Shown: positions 1 through 7,518, counted from the stretch's first letter. The stretch is DNA of 64,000 bases from Paenibacillus tyrphae (GCF_027925525.1 NZ_BSDJ01000004.1:305298-369297), one strand, 5' to 3'. Translations and numbers: made by a program. Notes: generated from the sequence alone by a model not told the origin.

Positions 1-305
1 TTATCCTCCAGCTCGAAGCACTGCTTGATGGCCGCCGGGTCGTTCAGCTTGCCGTGAAAGCGGCCAATTTCCTGCAGCGCGTTTTTCACTTCTTGATGCT
101 CTTGATCCCAGGCCTGCTGGTTCGAAAAAAGATCTTCCAGGTTCCAACGGTGTTCCGCAGGAACGTCGCTCCGCTTCGGTACTTGATTCATGGGAGCCCT
201 CCTTGTCAAATGAAGTGGTTTAGCCGCTTGATTCGCAGCCGCCGCCGATCCGATCACAACACCGGAGAGCAGCGCGCCGGATAGCAGCAACGGCAACAAT
301 CGCAT
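1..305 (-). CDS. pepF: Oligoendopeptidase F-like M3 metallopeptidase, N-terminal part (cut by window edge)
   Basis: Only the N-terminal ~100 residues are visible; the zinc-binding HExxH region lies outside. Residues after an internal Met at 191 (MNQVPKRSDVPAEHRWNLED) match the usual start of PepF-family oligopeptidases, which cleave short peptides. That ATG has a good AAGGAGG site 6 nt upstream. The frame stays open upstream to an ATG at 305, and the extra 38 residues read like a signal peptide (Arg, then a Leu/Val/Gly-rich core, then AAAANQA). Export of this homologue is therefore possible, or two isoforms from two starts. A TATACT -10-like box lies at 356-361 on this strand. The family call is fairly sure; the true start is not. 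Confidence 0.72.
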   Translation of the reverse strand, partial: MRLLPLLLSGALLSGVVIGSAAAANQAAKPLHLTRRAPMNQVPKRSDVPAEHRWNLEDLFSNQQAWDQEHQEVKNALQEIGRFHGKLNDPAAIKQCFELED

Positions 306-417
306 TACCCGCTCACGCTCCAAGCTGTTTATGGGTCCGTTGGAAAGCTCTAGTTAGTATAGCCGGAGCGCGGGTTAAATATAAGTATAGGGAATTCAAG
401 GAAAGAAGTCTATTGGC

Positions 418-600
418 TTACTTCGCGCCGGAAAAAAAACTAAAGATCATCAGCACGAACGAAAACGATACCATCACCAGCGCCAAAATGGCCAGCGGCC
501 GTTTCACGTTCGCCGGAAGGGAATCTTTCTTCATGATTAAGATCAGCGCGAGTGAGAATGAAATAATCATGAACGTCAAGATCGATGCGCCATTGCTCAA
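418..600 (-). CDS. Small two-helix membrane protein, unknown function
   Basis: A 60-residue protein starting at TTG (600) with an AAGAGGTGAT ribosome binding site just upstream. It has two hydrophobic stretches, about residues 7-23 (ILTFMIISFSLALILIM) and 34-56, joined by a short basic loop (KKDSLPANVKRP), so it should be a hairpin membrane protein. I recognise no family. It is a single gene between pepF and the divergent TPP enzyme gene. Support comes from the ribosome binding site and the hydrophobic pattern only. Confidence 0.6.
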   Translation of the reverse strand: MSNGASILTFMIISFSLALILIMKKDSLPANVKRPLAILALVMVSFSFVLMIFSFFSGAK

Positions 601-727
601 AGCTTATCACCTCTTACTGTCTATGTTCGCCAATTCGGGCGGTTTTCCTTTAACTCCTCATGAAAAAAATGCAATGGGAATCGCCCCATAGGGAACGCTA
701 TACCGGAAAGAGAAAGGAGTGATTCCC

Positions 728-2410
728 ATGAGCCTCTTCACCCTTGCGGATGCTGCTGCACCCCCGGTGCTTGATGACAAGAATCAGCCTACCGCAGGCT
801 TATCTGTATCGCAGTTCGTCCTAGAGCAGTTGCAGGCATGGAAGGTTGAGCGGATCTACGGCGTAATCGGCGACGCCAATTTAAGTTTATTGGATGAGCT
901 CGGAAAACAGAACGCGATCCGGTACGTGGCCTGTCGGCATGAGAGCGCCGCCGGGCTGATGGCTTCCGCCGAAGCGAAGCTGACGGGTAGGACGGCGGTA
1001 TGCCTGGCAACAAGCGGCCCGGGTGTCACGAATATGCTGAACGGTCTGGCCGATGCCGCCATGGATCGGGCGCCGGTACTGGCACTGTCGGGGCAGGTCG
1101 AAACGGCGAAGATCGGTACCCGAACCAAGCAGTATGTAGACCAGCAGAAGCTCAATGCCGCCGTGGCGGGAAAATCCGAGCTGGTCGCGCATGCGGACGC
1201 GCTGCCCGAATTGATGGAGCAGGCGCTCGTCCGTGGATTGCTCCAAGGGCAAGTGACCCATCTGTCCATTCCAAAGGACTTGTATTCGGTGAAGGTAAAA
1301 GGCGAGATAAAGCCGTACGCCGCCCACCTGCATCAGCCGCTGGCCGCCCCCGACAGCGAGATTGCGGAATTGGCAGCCTTGCTCGCCTCGGCCGAACGGC
1401 CGGTCCTGTTCATTGGCCGCGGCGTGAAGCAGACAGCGGCGGATGTACTTCAACTCGCGGAGAAGCTGTCTGCCGCCGTCATCACCACGCTGCCCGCCCG
1501 GCCGTTGTTTCCGAACGACCACGAATGCTACGCCGGCGGCCTCGGTCAGGCTGGCAGCGAGGCGTCCAGCGTCCTGCTGGCTGAGAGCGATCTGATCGTC
1601 ATGCTCGGTGCGACATGGTGGCCGGACGATTACGTGCCGACGCAGGCGCGGATTGTTCAGGTCGATTGGAACCGGGAAGCGATCGGCCTCGGTCACCCGC
1701 TGCATAAGGGCGTCGTCGGCGACCTCGGGCAGATTGTACCCAAACTCGCCGCTGCCGAGCATCTCTCGGCCAAAGACCGCAGCGCTTGGCGCGCCCGGGT
1801 TCGCGACGTGTGTACGGGCTGGAAGCGGCAAATCGAGGCCGAGGCCCGGGCCGATGGCACGCCGGTACCGCCGCAGCGCGTCATGAAGACGATTGCGGAT
1901 CACGTATCGGACCAAGCGATCGTCGCCGTCGATACCGGCGATCATACGCTCTGGTTCAATCGTATTTTTCAAGCCAAGGCGGGGCAGGATATTCTAATTT
2001 CCGGCCGGTGGCGGACGCTCGGCTTTGCGTTGCCGGCGGCAATAGCCGCCAAGCTCTGCTATCCCGACCGTCAAGTGATCGCGGTAGCAGGGGATGGGGG
2101 AGTCATCCAGACGCTGATGGAATTGCAGACGGCGGCCGAGCTGCAGTTAGCGATCGTGCTCGTTGTTCTCAACAACGGTGCTTACGCGATGGAACAGGAC
2201 CGGATGAATGTCGCGGGCATGAACCTGACCGGCAGTGCCCTCCGGCCGCCCGATTTTGCGGCCATCGCCGAAGCTTGCGGCGGCTCCGGTTATCGGGCGT
2301 CGAGCCCCGAAGAATTCGAGCAATCTCTCCGTCAGGCGCTGACCGGCAGCAAACCCGCGCTGATCGACGTCCGTACCGCCGCAACACCCGTTCCGCATGC
2401 GAAAATTTGA
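728..2410 (+). CDS. Thiamine-pyrophosphate enzyme, pyruvate oxidase/acetolactate-synthase-like
   Basis: A 560-residue protein of the PoxB/acetolactate synthase/pyruvate oxidase superfamily (three-domain, FAD- and TPP-dependent pyruvate-converting enzymes). The N-terminal pyrimidine domain has the catalytic Glu in RHESAAG and the SGPGVTN loop. The middle nucleotide-binding domain includes RPVLFIGRG. The C-terminal TPP motif is GDGG with NN about 30 residues later. It resembles YdaP-type pyruvate oxidases more than true acetolactate synthases, but substrate cannot be settled by eye. The ATG at 728 is preferred over the GTG at 719 because AAAGGAG sits 9 nt before the ATG. Monocistronic, ending at a strong terminator. 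Confidence 0.85.
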   Translation: MSLFTLADAAAPPVLDDKNQPTAGLSVSQFVLEQLQAWKVERIYGVIGDANLSLLDELGKQNAIRYVACRHESAAGLMASAEAKLTGRTAVCLATSGPGVTNMLNGLADAAMDRAPVLALSGQVETAKIGTRTKQYVDQQKLNAAVAGKSELVAHADALPELMEQALVRGLLQGQVTHLSIPKDLYSVKVKGEIKPYAAHLHQPLAAPDSEIAELAALLASAERPVLFIGRGVKQTAADVLQLAEKLSAAVITTLPARPLFPNDHECYAGGLGQAGSEASSVLLAESDLIVMLGATWWPDDYVPTQARIVQVDWNREAIGLGHPLHKGVVGDLGQIVPKLAAAEHLSAKDRSAWRARVRDVCTGWKRQIEAEARADGTPVPPQRVMKTIADHVSDQAIVAVDTGDHTLWFNRIFQAKAGQDILISGRWRTLGFALPAAIAAKLCYPDRQVIAVAGDGGVIQTLMELQTAAELQLAIVLVVLNNGAYAMEQDRMNVAGMNLTGSALRPPDFAAIAEACGGSGYRASSPEEFEQSLRQALTGSKPALIDVRTAATPVPHAKI

Positions 2411-2423
2411 GCTTAACGCAGCA

Positions 2424-2454
2424 AAGCCGGCACTAGTGGAATGTGCCGGCTTTT
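2424..2454 (+). terminator. Rho-independent terminator after the TPP enzyme gene
   Basis: Ten-base stem AAGCCGGCAC / GTGCCGGCTT with a short loop followed by T residues, 14 nt after the stop codon. Confidence 0.9.
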
Positions 2455-2456
2455 CA

Positions 2457-2557
2457 TCATTGCCCCACCATATAAGCCGCGAGGCGAATTTTGTTTTTGG
2501 ACGGATCATTGAAATAACGCATGCAGAAGGTAGAGTAACTGTCGGCCCCTTTGACAA
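2457..2557 (-). pseudogene. Possible 3-prime remnant of an unknown gene
   Basis: On the minus strand, about 30 codons read like a genuine protein tail (GADSYSTFCMRYFNDPSKNK followed by IRLAAYMVGQ and a stop at 2457-2459). The frame is closed by TAA immediately upstream, inside the inverted repeat at 2551-2600, and no start codon with a ribosome binding site precedes it. This suggests the end of a gene whose front part was lost. I do not recognise the parent family; chance coding is possible. Confidence 0.3.
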
Positions 2558-2620
2558 CGGGTTATTACCATAATATCCAGTTCATTTAACCCGTTGTCAA
2601 TAGCGTCCGGAGGCAGTTAC
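2535..2620. repeat. Nested inverted repeat (14-bp perfect arms inside 7-bp arms)
   Basis: TTGACAACGGGTTA at 2551-2564 pairs perfectly with TAACCCGTTGTCAA at 2587-2600. Outside it, GTAACTG at 2535-2541 pairs with CAGTTAC at 2614-2620. There is no T-tract on either side, so it is not a typical terminator. It sits at the broken end of the possible gene remnant, which suggests a small foldback insertion or a recombination scar. Confidence 0.7.
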
Positions 2621-2664
2621 TTCTGACTCGCAGCCCCCGGCATATCCGAGTTTCCGCAACCCCC

Positions 2665-3462
2665 TCAGCCTCGCGACTTCACCAAAATCATGCGTCCTTT
2701 TTCATCGCGCTTCGCTTCGAAACTATCGTTCGGTTGGATGTCCGCTCCTTGCTCCAGATCGGCCGGAATCGTCAGGTGGCCGCTCTCGTTAATGGATACC
2801 AAAGAGCCGTAGATCTTCTTCCAGTAGCCCGCCAGGAGGACGCCAACGACGATGATGGCAACCAAGCCCCATTTCACGATTGGGTTGGCGATAAACCATT
2901 CCTTCACAAGTGGGTCTCCCGTCAGCATCGAACCCGCGGTATAAGCAAGTACGCCGGAACCGATGTAGATGATCCAAGGAAACTTTTCCAACAGCTTGAT
3001 AAACATAGTGCTGCCCCATACCATAATCGGTACGCTGATAATGAGGCCGAGCACGACCAGAAGGAAGCTTCCGTGAGAAGCACCGGCCACCGCCATGACA
3101 TTGTCGAAGCCCATGGCCGCGTCAGCGATCATAATCGTACGAATGGCGGGCCACAGCTGCGGTTTGGCTTCGATGGCATGGTCTTTCTTGTCCACCAGCA
3201 GCTTGTAGGCGATCCAGATCAGCACGACTCCGCCGATAAGCAGCAAGGCAGGCAGCTTCAGCAGCCAGACGACGGCGAGTGTAGCAATGACACGAATGAT
3301 AACGGCACCGACCGTTCCCCAGAGGACTGCGCCTTTTTGCTGTTCCTTCGGCAAATTGCGCGCTGCGAGTGCGATGACGATGGCATTGTCCCCGGCAAGC
3401 ACGAGGTCGATCAAGACAATGTTCATCAAGGCGAGAAGAAATTCTACGGACAACCATTCCAT
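2665..3462 (-). CDS. TerC-family membrane protein, probable manganese exporter
   Basis: A 265-residue integral membrane protein of the TerC/YkoY/YceF family. The signature acidic membrane motifs are present: LVLAGDNAIVIALA near residue 22 and ADAAMGFDNVMAVAGASHG near residue 113, each with an Asp-Asn pair typical of the metal path. There are about seven hydrophobic helices and a soluble C-terminal tail of about 45 residues. ATG at 3462 is preceded by AAAAAGGAGTGG. The gene lies under a yybP-ykoY (Mn2+) riboswitch, which agrees with the known role of such TerC proteins in manganese efflux. The tail (DEKGRMILVKSRG) is longer than in many relatives. Confidence 0.92.
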   Translation of the reverse strand: MEWLSVEFLLALMNIVLIDLVLAGDNAIVIALAARNLPKEQQKGAVLWGTVGAVIIRVIATLAVVWLLKLPALLLIGGVVLIWIAYKLLVDKKDHAIEAKPQLWPAIRTIMIADAAMGFDNVMAVAGASHGSFLLVVLGLIISVPIMVWGSTMFIKLLEKFPWIIYIGSGVLAYTAGSMLTGDPLVKEWFIANPIVKWGLVAIIVVGVLLAGYWKKIYGSLVSINESGHLTIPADLEQGADIQPNDSFEAKRDEKGRMILVKSRG

Positions 3463-3508
3463 GTCCTACCACTCCTTTTTACGTTGTTGTTGTTGTTAAT
3501 CTTTACAC

Positions 3509-3545
3509 AAAAATGACCTCTACCATATCGGTACAGGTCATTTTT
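3509..3545 (-). terminator. Second hairpin with T-run between riboswitch and terC
   Basis: On the minus strand AAAAATGACC ... GGTCATTTTT forms a clean stem with a TACCGATATGGTA-type inner part followed by T residues. It lies downstream of the riboswitch terminator and upstream of the terC ribosome binding site, so it could act as a second attenuator. Confidence 0.7.
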
Positions 3546-3550
3546 CCACC

Positions 3551-3586
3551 AAAAAAGACCTTTACTTCAATGGCAAAGGTCTTGCT
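3551..3586 (-). terminator. Riboswitch expression-platform terminator
   Basis: On the minus strand AAGACCTTTGCC ... AAAGGTCTTTTTT forms an intrinsic terminator whose 5-prime arm shares the GCAAGACC segment of the aptamer. Metal binding to the aptamer should sequester this arm and permit read-through into terC. Confidence 0.85.
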
Positions 3587-3670
3587 AACAACGTTTCGTT
3601 GCCAATAAAGCCGGGGCTCTTCCCAGAACCCGAACTGACGACTTTACTGTGACAGCTACTCCCCTTTGGA
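3579..3670 (-). promoter_or_regulatory. yybP-ykoY manganese riboswitch aptamer
   Basis: On the minus strand the leader has the conserved 5-prime element AAAGGGGAGTAGC (3655-3667), a central CCCGG stem region, and the 3-prime element GCAAGACC (3579-3586). These are the hallmarks of the yybP-ykoY aptamer, which binds Mn2+. It overlaps a terminator and precedes a TerC-family gene, its classic target. Confidence 0.9.
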
Positions 3671-3694
3671 GGACATCCTTATGTAATTGCCCTC

Positions 3695-3724
3695 ATTATA
3701 ACGAATGGACAAGCCGGGCGTCAA
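3695..3724 (-). promoter_or_regulatory. Sigma-A promoter of the terC transcript
   Basis: On the minus strand TTGACG (3719-3724), an 18-nt spacer and TATAAT (3695-3700), a few bases upstream of the riboswitch aptamer. Confidence 0.8.
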
Positions 3725-3747
3725 GCAAAATTATGTCCAATTTCGTT

Positions 3748-3993
3748 TTAAACTTGACGGAAAGCTTCCATAATACTCTCAAGCTCTTCGTCGGTGCCTT
3801 GGAACCGGTCCTTCGAGAAGCGTTCGTTCACCCAATGCATCATCTCCGGGCGGCTGAGAAACGTGTGGCAATCCTCGCCCCACTGGTCGGAAATTTCTCT
3901 TAAAATCAACTGCTTTCCATTAACCTCAACCGTCAGCATGTTCCATTTGTCTTTTTTGTAGATCGTATGTTTTTTAATCCCCTGATTTTTCAA
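3748..3993 (-). CDS. Conserved-type hypothetical protein, 81 residues
   Basis: Starts at TTG (3993) with AGAGGTAAC upstream. A charged, soluble protein with a basic N-terminus (KKHTIYKKDKW), a beta-rich middle (MLTVEVNGKQLILREIS) and an acidic C-terminal helix (TDEELESIMEAFRQV). No known domain recognised. It ends close upstream of the terC promoter and is monocistronic. The ribosome binding site and balanced composition make it a likely real gene. Confidence 0.65.
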   Translation of the reverse strand: MKNQGIKKHTIYKKDKWNMLTVEVNGKQLILREISDQWGEDCHTFLSRPEMMHWVNERFSKDRFQGTDEELESIMEAFRQV

Positions 3994-4107
3994 GGCTGTT
4001 ACCTCTTTCTATTCCAATGGTTGCGGGCGAGTGAGAAATCCCTCGCTACCTCTTTACCTTAGCATGAATTGATCTTGGCTTCAACCAAGCGGGCAATCAT
4101 GTAGCGA

Positions 4108-4136
4108 TTGTCAATCACCATAGACCGTGATAAAAT
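4108..4136 (+). promoter_or_regulatory. Sigma-A promoter for the methyltransferase gene
   Basis: TTGTCA (4108-4113), 17-nt spacer, TAAAAT (4131-4136). Its position rules out translation starting upstream of it and favours the starts at 4192 or 4216. Confidence 0.65.
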
Positions 4137-4215
4137 GCCAATAAGCTCCAGCACCGGCCGCAGGGCGGGTGGGGGCGAAGCGATTCAATACATGAGCAGA
4201 GGAGAGCGGAGAAAG

Positions 4216-4914
4216 ATGAGCAGAGGGTATGAGCAGATTGGAGTGGCAATGACCTGCCGGTCATTTGCCGAGTACGAACGCATGTTTAGGCTGAAGCCGG
4301 AGCTGCTGGAGGCGGGTCCGATTTTGGACGTGGCCGCAGGAGCTTCGTCGTTTGTAGCGGAAGCCGGTGCCCGTGGATTGGCAGCCCGAGCGGCCGATCC
4401 GATGTACGAGCTGTCGGCAGAAGGAATTTACCGCCACGGGATGACGGAGATAGAAGTGTCGACCGGGAAGCTGGCCAAGCTGCGGGAGAGCTTTGATTGG
4501 ACGTTCTACGGCGACCCGGACCGGCATCGTGCGATGCGGGAGGCGTCCATGAAGCGGTTCGCCGACGATTATGCGCGCGCTTCCGAAGGAAGCAAGTATA
4601 CGGCAGCCAAGCTGCCTCATCTTCCATATGAGGACGAGTCGTTCGGGCTTGTGTTGTGCAGCCACTTTTTATTTCTGTACCATGAGCAATTCGACTATGA
4701 CTTTCACACTCGCGCGCTGCGTGAGCTGCTAAGGGTATGCCGTGCAGGCGGAGAGGCGCGGGTATATCCCGTCATTACGCTGCAATGGGATCGGTATCCG
4801 ATGCTGGACCGGCTTCTGGAAGACCTGCGGACGGCCGGATTCGAGGCGTCTTTGGAGCTATCCGAATTGCCTTTTATTCCCGGTTCCAAAGAGCTGCTGC
4901 GCATACAAAAATAA
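4216..4914 (+). CDS. Class I SAM-dependent methyltransferase
   Basis: About 232 residues. The nucleotide-binding glycine-rich segment appears as ILDVAAGASSFVAEAGARG (motif I), an acidic residue ends the next strand (AADPMYEL), and SFGLVLCSHFLFLY followed by LRELLRVCRAGGEARVYP are the usual post-I strands of Rossmann methyltransferases of the Methyltransf_11 type. The substrate is not predictable. GGAGAG at 4201-4206 lies 9 nt before ATG 4216, while ATG 4192 in the same frame is an alternative. The gene is monocistronic with its own promoter. Confidence 0.75.
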   Translation: MSRGYEQIGVAMTCRSFAEYERMFRLKPELLEAGPILDVAAGASSFVAEAGARGLAARAADPMYELSAEGIYRHGMTEIEVSTGKLAKLRESFDWTFYGDPDRHRAMREASMKRFADDYARASEGSKYTAAKLPHLPYEDESFGLVLCSHFLFLYHEQFDYDFHTRALRELLRVCRAGGEARVYPVITLQWDRYPMLDRLLEDLRTAGFEASLELSELPFIPGSKELLRIQK

Positions 4915-4937
4915 GGCTGTGTATAATTTAGGTCTTG

Positions 4938-4966
4938 TTGATTTATCCTGATAAGGGTGATATACT
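4938..4966 (+). promoter_or_regulatory. Promoter of the cold-shock gene
   Basis: TTGATT (4938-4943), 17-nt spacer, TATACT (4961-4966), about 40 nt upstream of the start codon. Confidence 0.6.
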
Positions 4967-5012
4967 TTAAGCATTCGCCCTTGATGGCGATACATCTAGG
5001 AGGTTGTTTTCA

Positions 5013-5210
5013 TTGAAAGGTACAGTAAAATGGTTTAACGCAGAAAAAGGCTACGGTTTCATTCAAGTAGAAGGCGGCGACGACGTATTCGTACACTTCT
5101 CCGCAATCCAAGGCGACGGCTTCAAAACTTTGGAAGAAGGCCAATCGGTTGAGTTCGAAATCGTTCAAGGCAACCGTGGTCCACAAGCGGCTAACGTTCA
5201 CAAACTGTAA
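5013..5210 (+). CDS. csp: Cold-shock protein, CspB/CspC type
   Basis: A 65-residue single cold-shock domain that binds single-stranded RNA and DNA and acts as an RNA chaperone. RNP1 (KGYGFI) and RNP2 (VFVHFS) are intact, and the protein starts [12 protein letters not shown] as in the family. Translation should begin at TTG 5013, 9 nt after a perfect AGGAGG; the TTG at 5004 abuts that site. The coding sequence favours codons seen in highly expressed genes, with runs of optimal GGC, AAC and GTA. Monocistronic and followed by a hairpin. Confidence 0.95.
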   Translation: MKGTVKWFNAEKGYGFIQVEGGDDVFVHFSAIQGDGFKTLEEGQSVEFEIVQGNRGPQAANVHKL

Positions 5211-5229
5211 GTCGAAACTAACTACGATG

Positions 5230-5258
5230 CCCGGTCGACAATCGGTTGACGGGTTTTG
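5230..5258 (+). terminator. Terminator of the cold-shock gene
   Basis: CCCG-TCGAC paired with GTTGACGGG with one bulge, then TTTTGAT, about 20 nt after the stop. Confidence 0.65.
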
Positions 5259-5264
5259 ATATAA

Positions 5265-5445
5265 GCTTTCTTCTAGAAATCAAAACGATGAAACTTCTTG
5301 GATTCGCTTCTTGATTTCGCAAGAAAACTTACCGCTGCGGCGGTTTTCATCTCATCGTTAGATAGTTTGCTTAAGTTTCAATGCCAAATGAAAAGCCAAC
5401 AAGCGGTTCTTGGAATAATCGTTCCAGGAACCGCTTTTTTTGCAT
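5265..5445 (+). other. Structured intergenic region ending in a strong terminator
   Basis: Between the csp terminator and the nitroreductase gene there is no convincing gene, but AACGATGA near 5285 can pair with TCATCGTT near 5352. A GAAAAC...GTTTTC hairpin lies between them, and 5401-5441 forms a strong terminator (AAGCGGTTC / GAACCGCTT plus seven T). This pattern would suit a small RNA of about 150 nt. I found no clear promoter for it, so a processed csp read-through product is equally possible. Confidence 0.4.
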
Positions 5446-5503
5446 CCCCGATGGAAGGCGAGGGTGCCGAGAAGCTGCTGAACACGATGGACGCTTTTAA
5501 AAT

Positions 5504-5544
5504 AAGAACGCCCCGGATACCGATATTGGTCCGAGGCGTTCTTT
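5504..5544 (-). terminator. Terminator after the nitroreductase gene
   Basis: AAGAACGCC / GGCGTTCTT stem with an inner paired region (CCGGA...TCCG), 14 nt after the stop on the minus strand. Confidence 0.8.
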
Positions 5545-5557
5545 AGCGTTTCCAAAT

Positions 5558-6223
5558 TTAATCGACGATACGCAGAATGTCGTCGATTTCCTTGCGCGGC
5601 AGGCGGGCCGGCCGCTCGGAAGGATAGCCGAGGGCAATGACCATGTTGATCTGGCATTCCGGCCGGATGTTCAAATATTCGCGAAGCTGGTCTTGGGCGA
5701 GCAGTACCGGACCGGTCATCGGGCATGTGCCAAGTCCGCGGGCATGTGCGGCCAGCATCAGGTTTTGCGCGGCGAGGCAGCTGCTCTTGATGCCTTCTTC
5801 CGCCCATACCGCATCGTCGACAAGCTCAACGGGATCGAAGATACGCTCCCGGAACTTGGAGTTATACGGCGTCGCGAGACATACGATCAGCACAGGCGCA
5901 TCCGAGAAAGCGGTAGCGTAAGGTCCGAACGACTTGGTCAGCAGGCGGGCTTCCTTGGACAAGCCGCGCTGCTCCGCTTCGGCAGCTCTGCGATGCAACT
6001 GATCCCAGGTAATTTGCTCGATTTCTTTAATTTTGTCGCGATTCATGACGGCAATGAATTCCCACGTTTGGGAGTTCGTATCGCTTGGGGCATAGCGTGC
6101 GCAATCGATAATTTCGCGAATATCTTCGACGGCAACGGGCTGATCCGTATATTTGCGGATGCTGCGGCGGTCAAGCGCGATCGTTTTGAATTCATGGTAG
6201 GACAGTGTAGATGTATCGGTCAT
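5558..6223 (-). CDS. FMN-dependent nitroreductase family protein
   Basis: A 221-residue protein of the nitroreductase fold (flavin-binding NAD(P)H oxidoreductases acting on nitro or quinone compounds). The N-terminal RRSIRKYTDQPV segment and APSDTNSQTWEF are the phosphate- and isoalloxazine-binding signature. The C-terminal ARGLGTCPMTGP and VIALGYPSE are also typical. Length is normal. It is transcribed alone from a consensus promoter at 6289-6317. The physiological substrate cannot be inferred. Confidence 0.9.
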   Translation of the reverse strand: MTDTSTLSYHEFKTIALDRRSIRKYTDQPVAVEDIREIIDCARYAPSDTNSQTWEFIAVMNRDKIKEIEQITWDQLHRRAAEAEQRGLSKEARLLTKSFGPYATAFSDAPVLIVCLATPYNSKFRERIFDPVELVDDAVWAEEGIKSSCLAAQNLMLAAHARGLGTCPMTGPVLLAQDQLREYLNIRPECQINMVIALGYPSERPARLPRKEIDDILRIVD

Positions 6224-6288
6224 TAGGGGCCATCCTCTCTTTTCGACTTGCGGTATTTCTTAGGACTTGGTACTAAAAGCTCTTTTCC

Positions 6289-6317
6289 ATTATAACGGCG
6301 CAGCATGAAAATGACAA
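6289..6317 (-). promoter_or_regulatory. Sigma-A promoter of the nitroreductase gene
   Basis: On the minus strand TTGTCA (6312-6317), 17-nt spacer, TATAAT (6289-6294). Confidence 0.8.
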
Positions 6318-6391
6318 CCGTATGGTGTGTGCGACGGATGAGCTAAGGTCGCAAAAGATCGGCCCCAATAGCAGGAAGCGGGCCTCGAACG

Positions 6392-7160
6392 TCAATGGGC
6401 GCCGGGCACGGACAGGCCGATGCGGTCGACCAGCCGTTTGCTTTCTTCGTTCAACCCTTTAAGGGACACGTTCTTGCTGTGCATTTCATAGCGGGAGATC
6501 ATCTTCGCTACGGCATTCACGGCGGAATGGTCCCAGAGGTGAGAATGACTGAAATCCACGGTGACGGAGGCGGGGTCCCCGGCATAATCGAATTGCTCGA
6601 TGAAGTGGGAGACCGTTCCGAAAAACATTTGTCCGGATACCTGATATTGCTTGGTTCCGTCCGGGAGAAGCGTTGCGGCTGTTCGCAAGGATGCCATTTT
6701 CCAAGCGAAAATGACAGCGCTCAAGACGACGCCTGCAAAAACGCCTTTGGACAAATCATGCGTAGCAACGACGATGACAACCGTAACGATCATCACGAAC
6801 GAATCGGTTTTCGGGATCGTGCGAAGCTGCTTAAGCGAACCCCAATCGAACGTGCCGAGCGAGACCATGAACATGACGCCGACCAAAGCGGCCATCGGAA
6901 TTTGCTTGACAACATTGCCGAGAACAAGAATCAGGGAGAGCAAGAAGACACCGGCTACCAAGGTCGAAAGCCTCGTCCGTCCGCCGGACTTGACATTGAT
7001 GACGGATTGGCCGATCATCGCGCAGCCTGCCATGCCTCCGAAAAAGCCAGTCACGATGTTCGCAAAGCCTTGACCGCGCACTCCCCGGTTTTTATCACTT
7101 ATGGTATGTGTCATTTCGTCCACGATCGTTGCCGTCAACAGAGACTTTACTGGACCATAC
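6392..7160 (-). pseudogene. SulP-family anion transporter, N-terminally truncated
   Basis: About 255 residues match the C-terminal half of SulP (sulfate/bicarbonate-type) permeases: SLLTATIVDEMTHT, the GQGFANIVTGFFGGMAGCAM loop, the final membrane helices and a cytosolic STAS domain (VTVDFSHSHLWDHSAVNAV). Homology stops abruptly near 7155-7160 at a conserved helix that in full-length proteins is preceded by roughly 200 residues. The frame continues upstream into unrelated sequence from the foldback element at 7196-7510. Loss of the N-terminal transport helices should abolish function. No ribosome binding site is seen for the short frame. The remaining frame is undamaged, so the loss may be recent. 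Confidence 0.85.
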
Positions 7161-7195
7161 GGCTCCGTTCGACAGATTTCTTGCCAAAATGAAAA

Positions 7196-7510
7196 ACCGT
7201 ACCCGAAGGTACGGTGAGCTTGTTGAGAAAGTGGGCGATTGAGGTAATAGAGGTTACGAAAGGGTGGGTATCCACTTCCGACCGCTGCTCCACCCCACAA
7301 AGTGAAGTTGAATCAGGGAAGCTTAGTCCGAGTACTTTGCGGGGACCCCGGGTCCTCGGGAAATTTGATTAGAAGCCGCTTAGAGCGGACATTTCCCGAA
7401 GACAAAGGCGGCCGCTATCGCTTCTCCAGCGGATACCCCACCTCCGTTTGCATCTCTATTTTCGTAAAAGCCCACTTTCTCAACACTTTGACCGTACCGA
7501 AGGTACGGTT
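7196..7510. mobile_element. Foldback miniature element (MITE-like), about 315 bp
   Basis: Both ends carry a small palindrome (CCGTACC-loop-GGTACGG at 7198-7215 and 7492-7508), then GTTGAGAAAGTGGGC (7223-7237) and its exact reverse complement (7470-7484). Imperfect pairing continues inward for roughly 80 bp, including GGTGGGTATCC at 7264-7274 against GGATACCCCACC at 7431-7442. It has no coding capacity for a transposase. It lies between the cut SulP gene and the MacA-like gene. No flanking target duplication is visible, consistent with an adjacent deletion. Confidence 0.75.
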
Positions 7511-7518
7511 GAGGGGAA

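Noticed and set aside
887..1972. Long open frame (361 codons) on the minus strand inside the TPP enzyme gene
   Set aside because: It is the antisense shadow of a GC-rich gene with clear protein motifs; its product is low-complexity Arg/Gly/His-rich and lacks a ribosome binding site.
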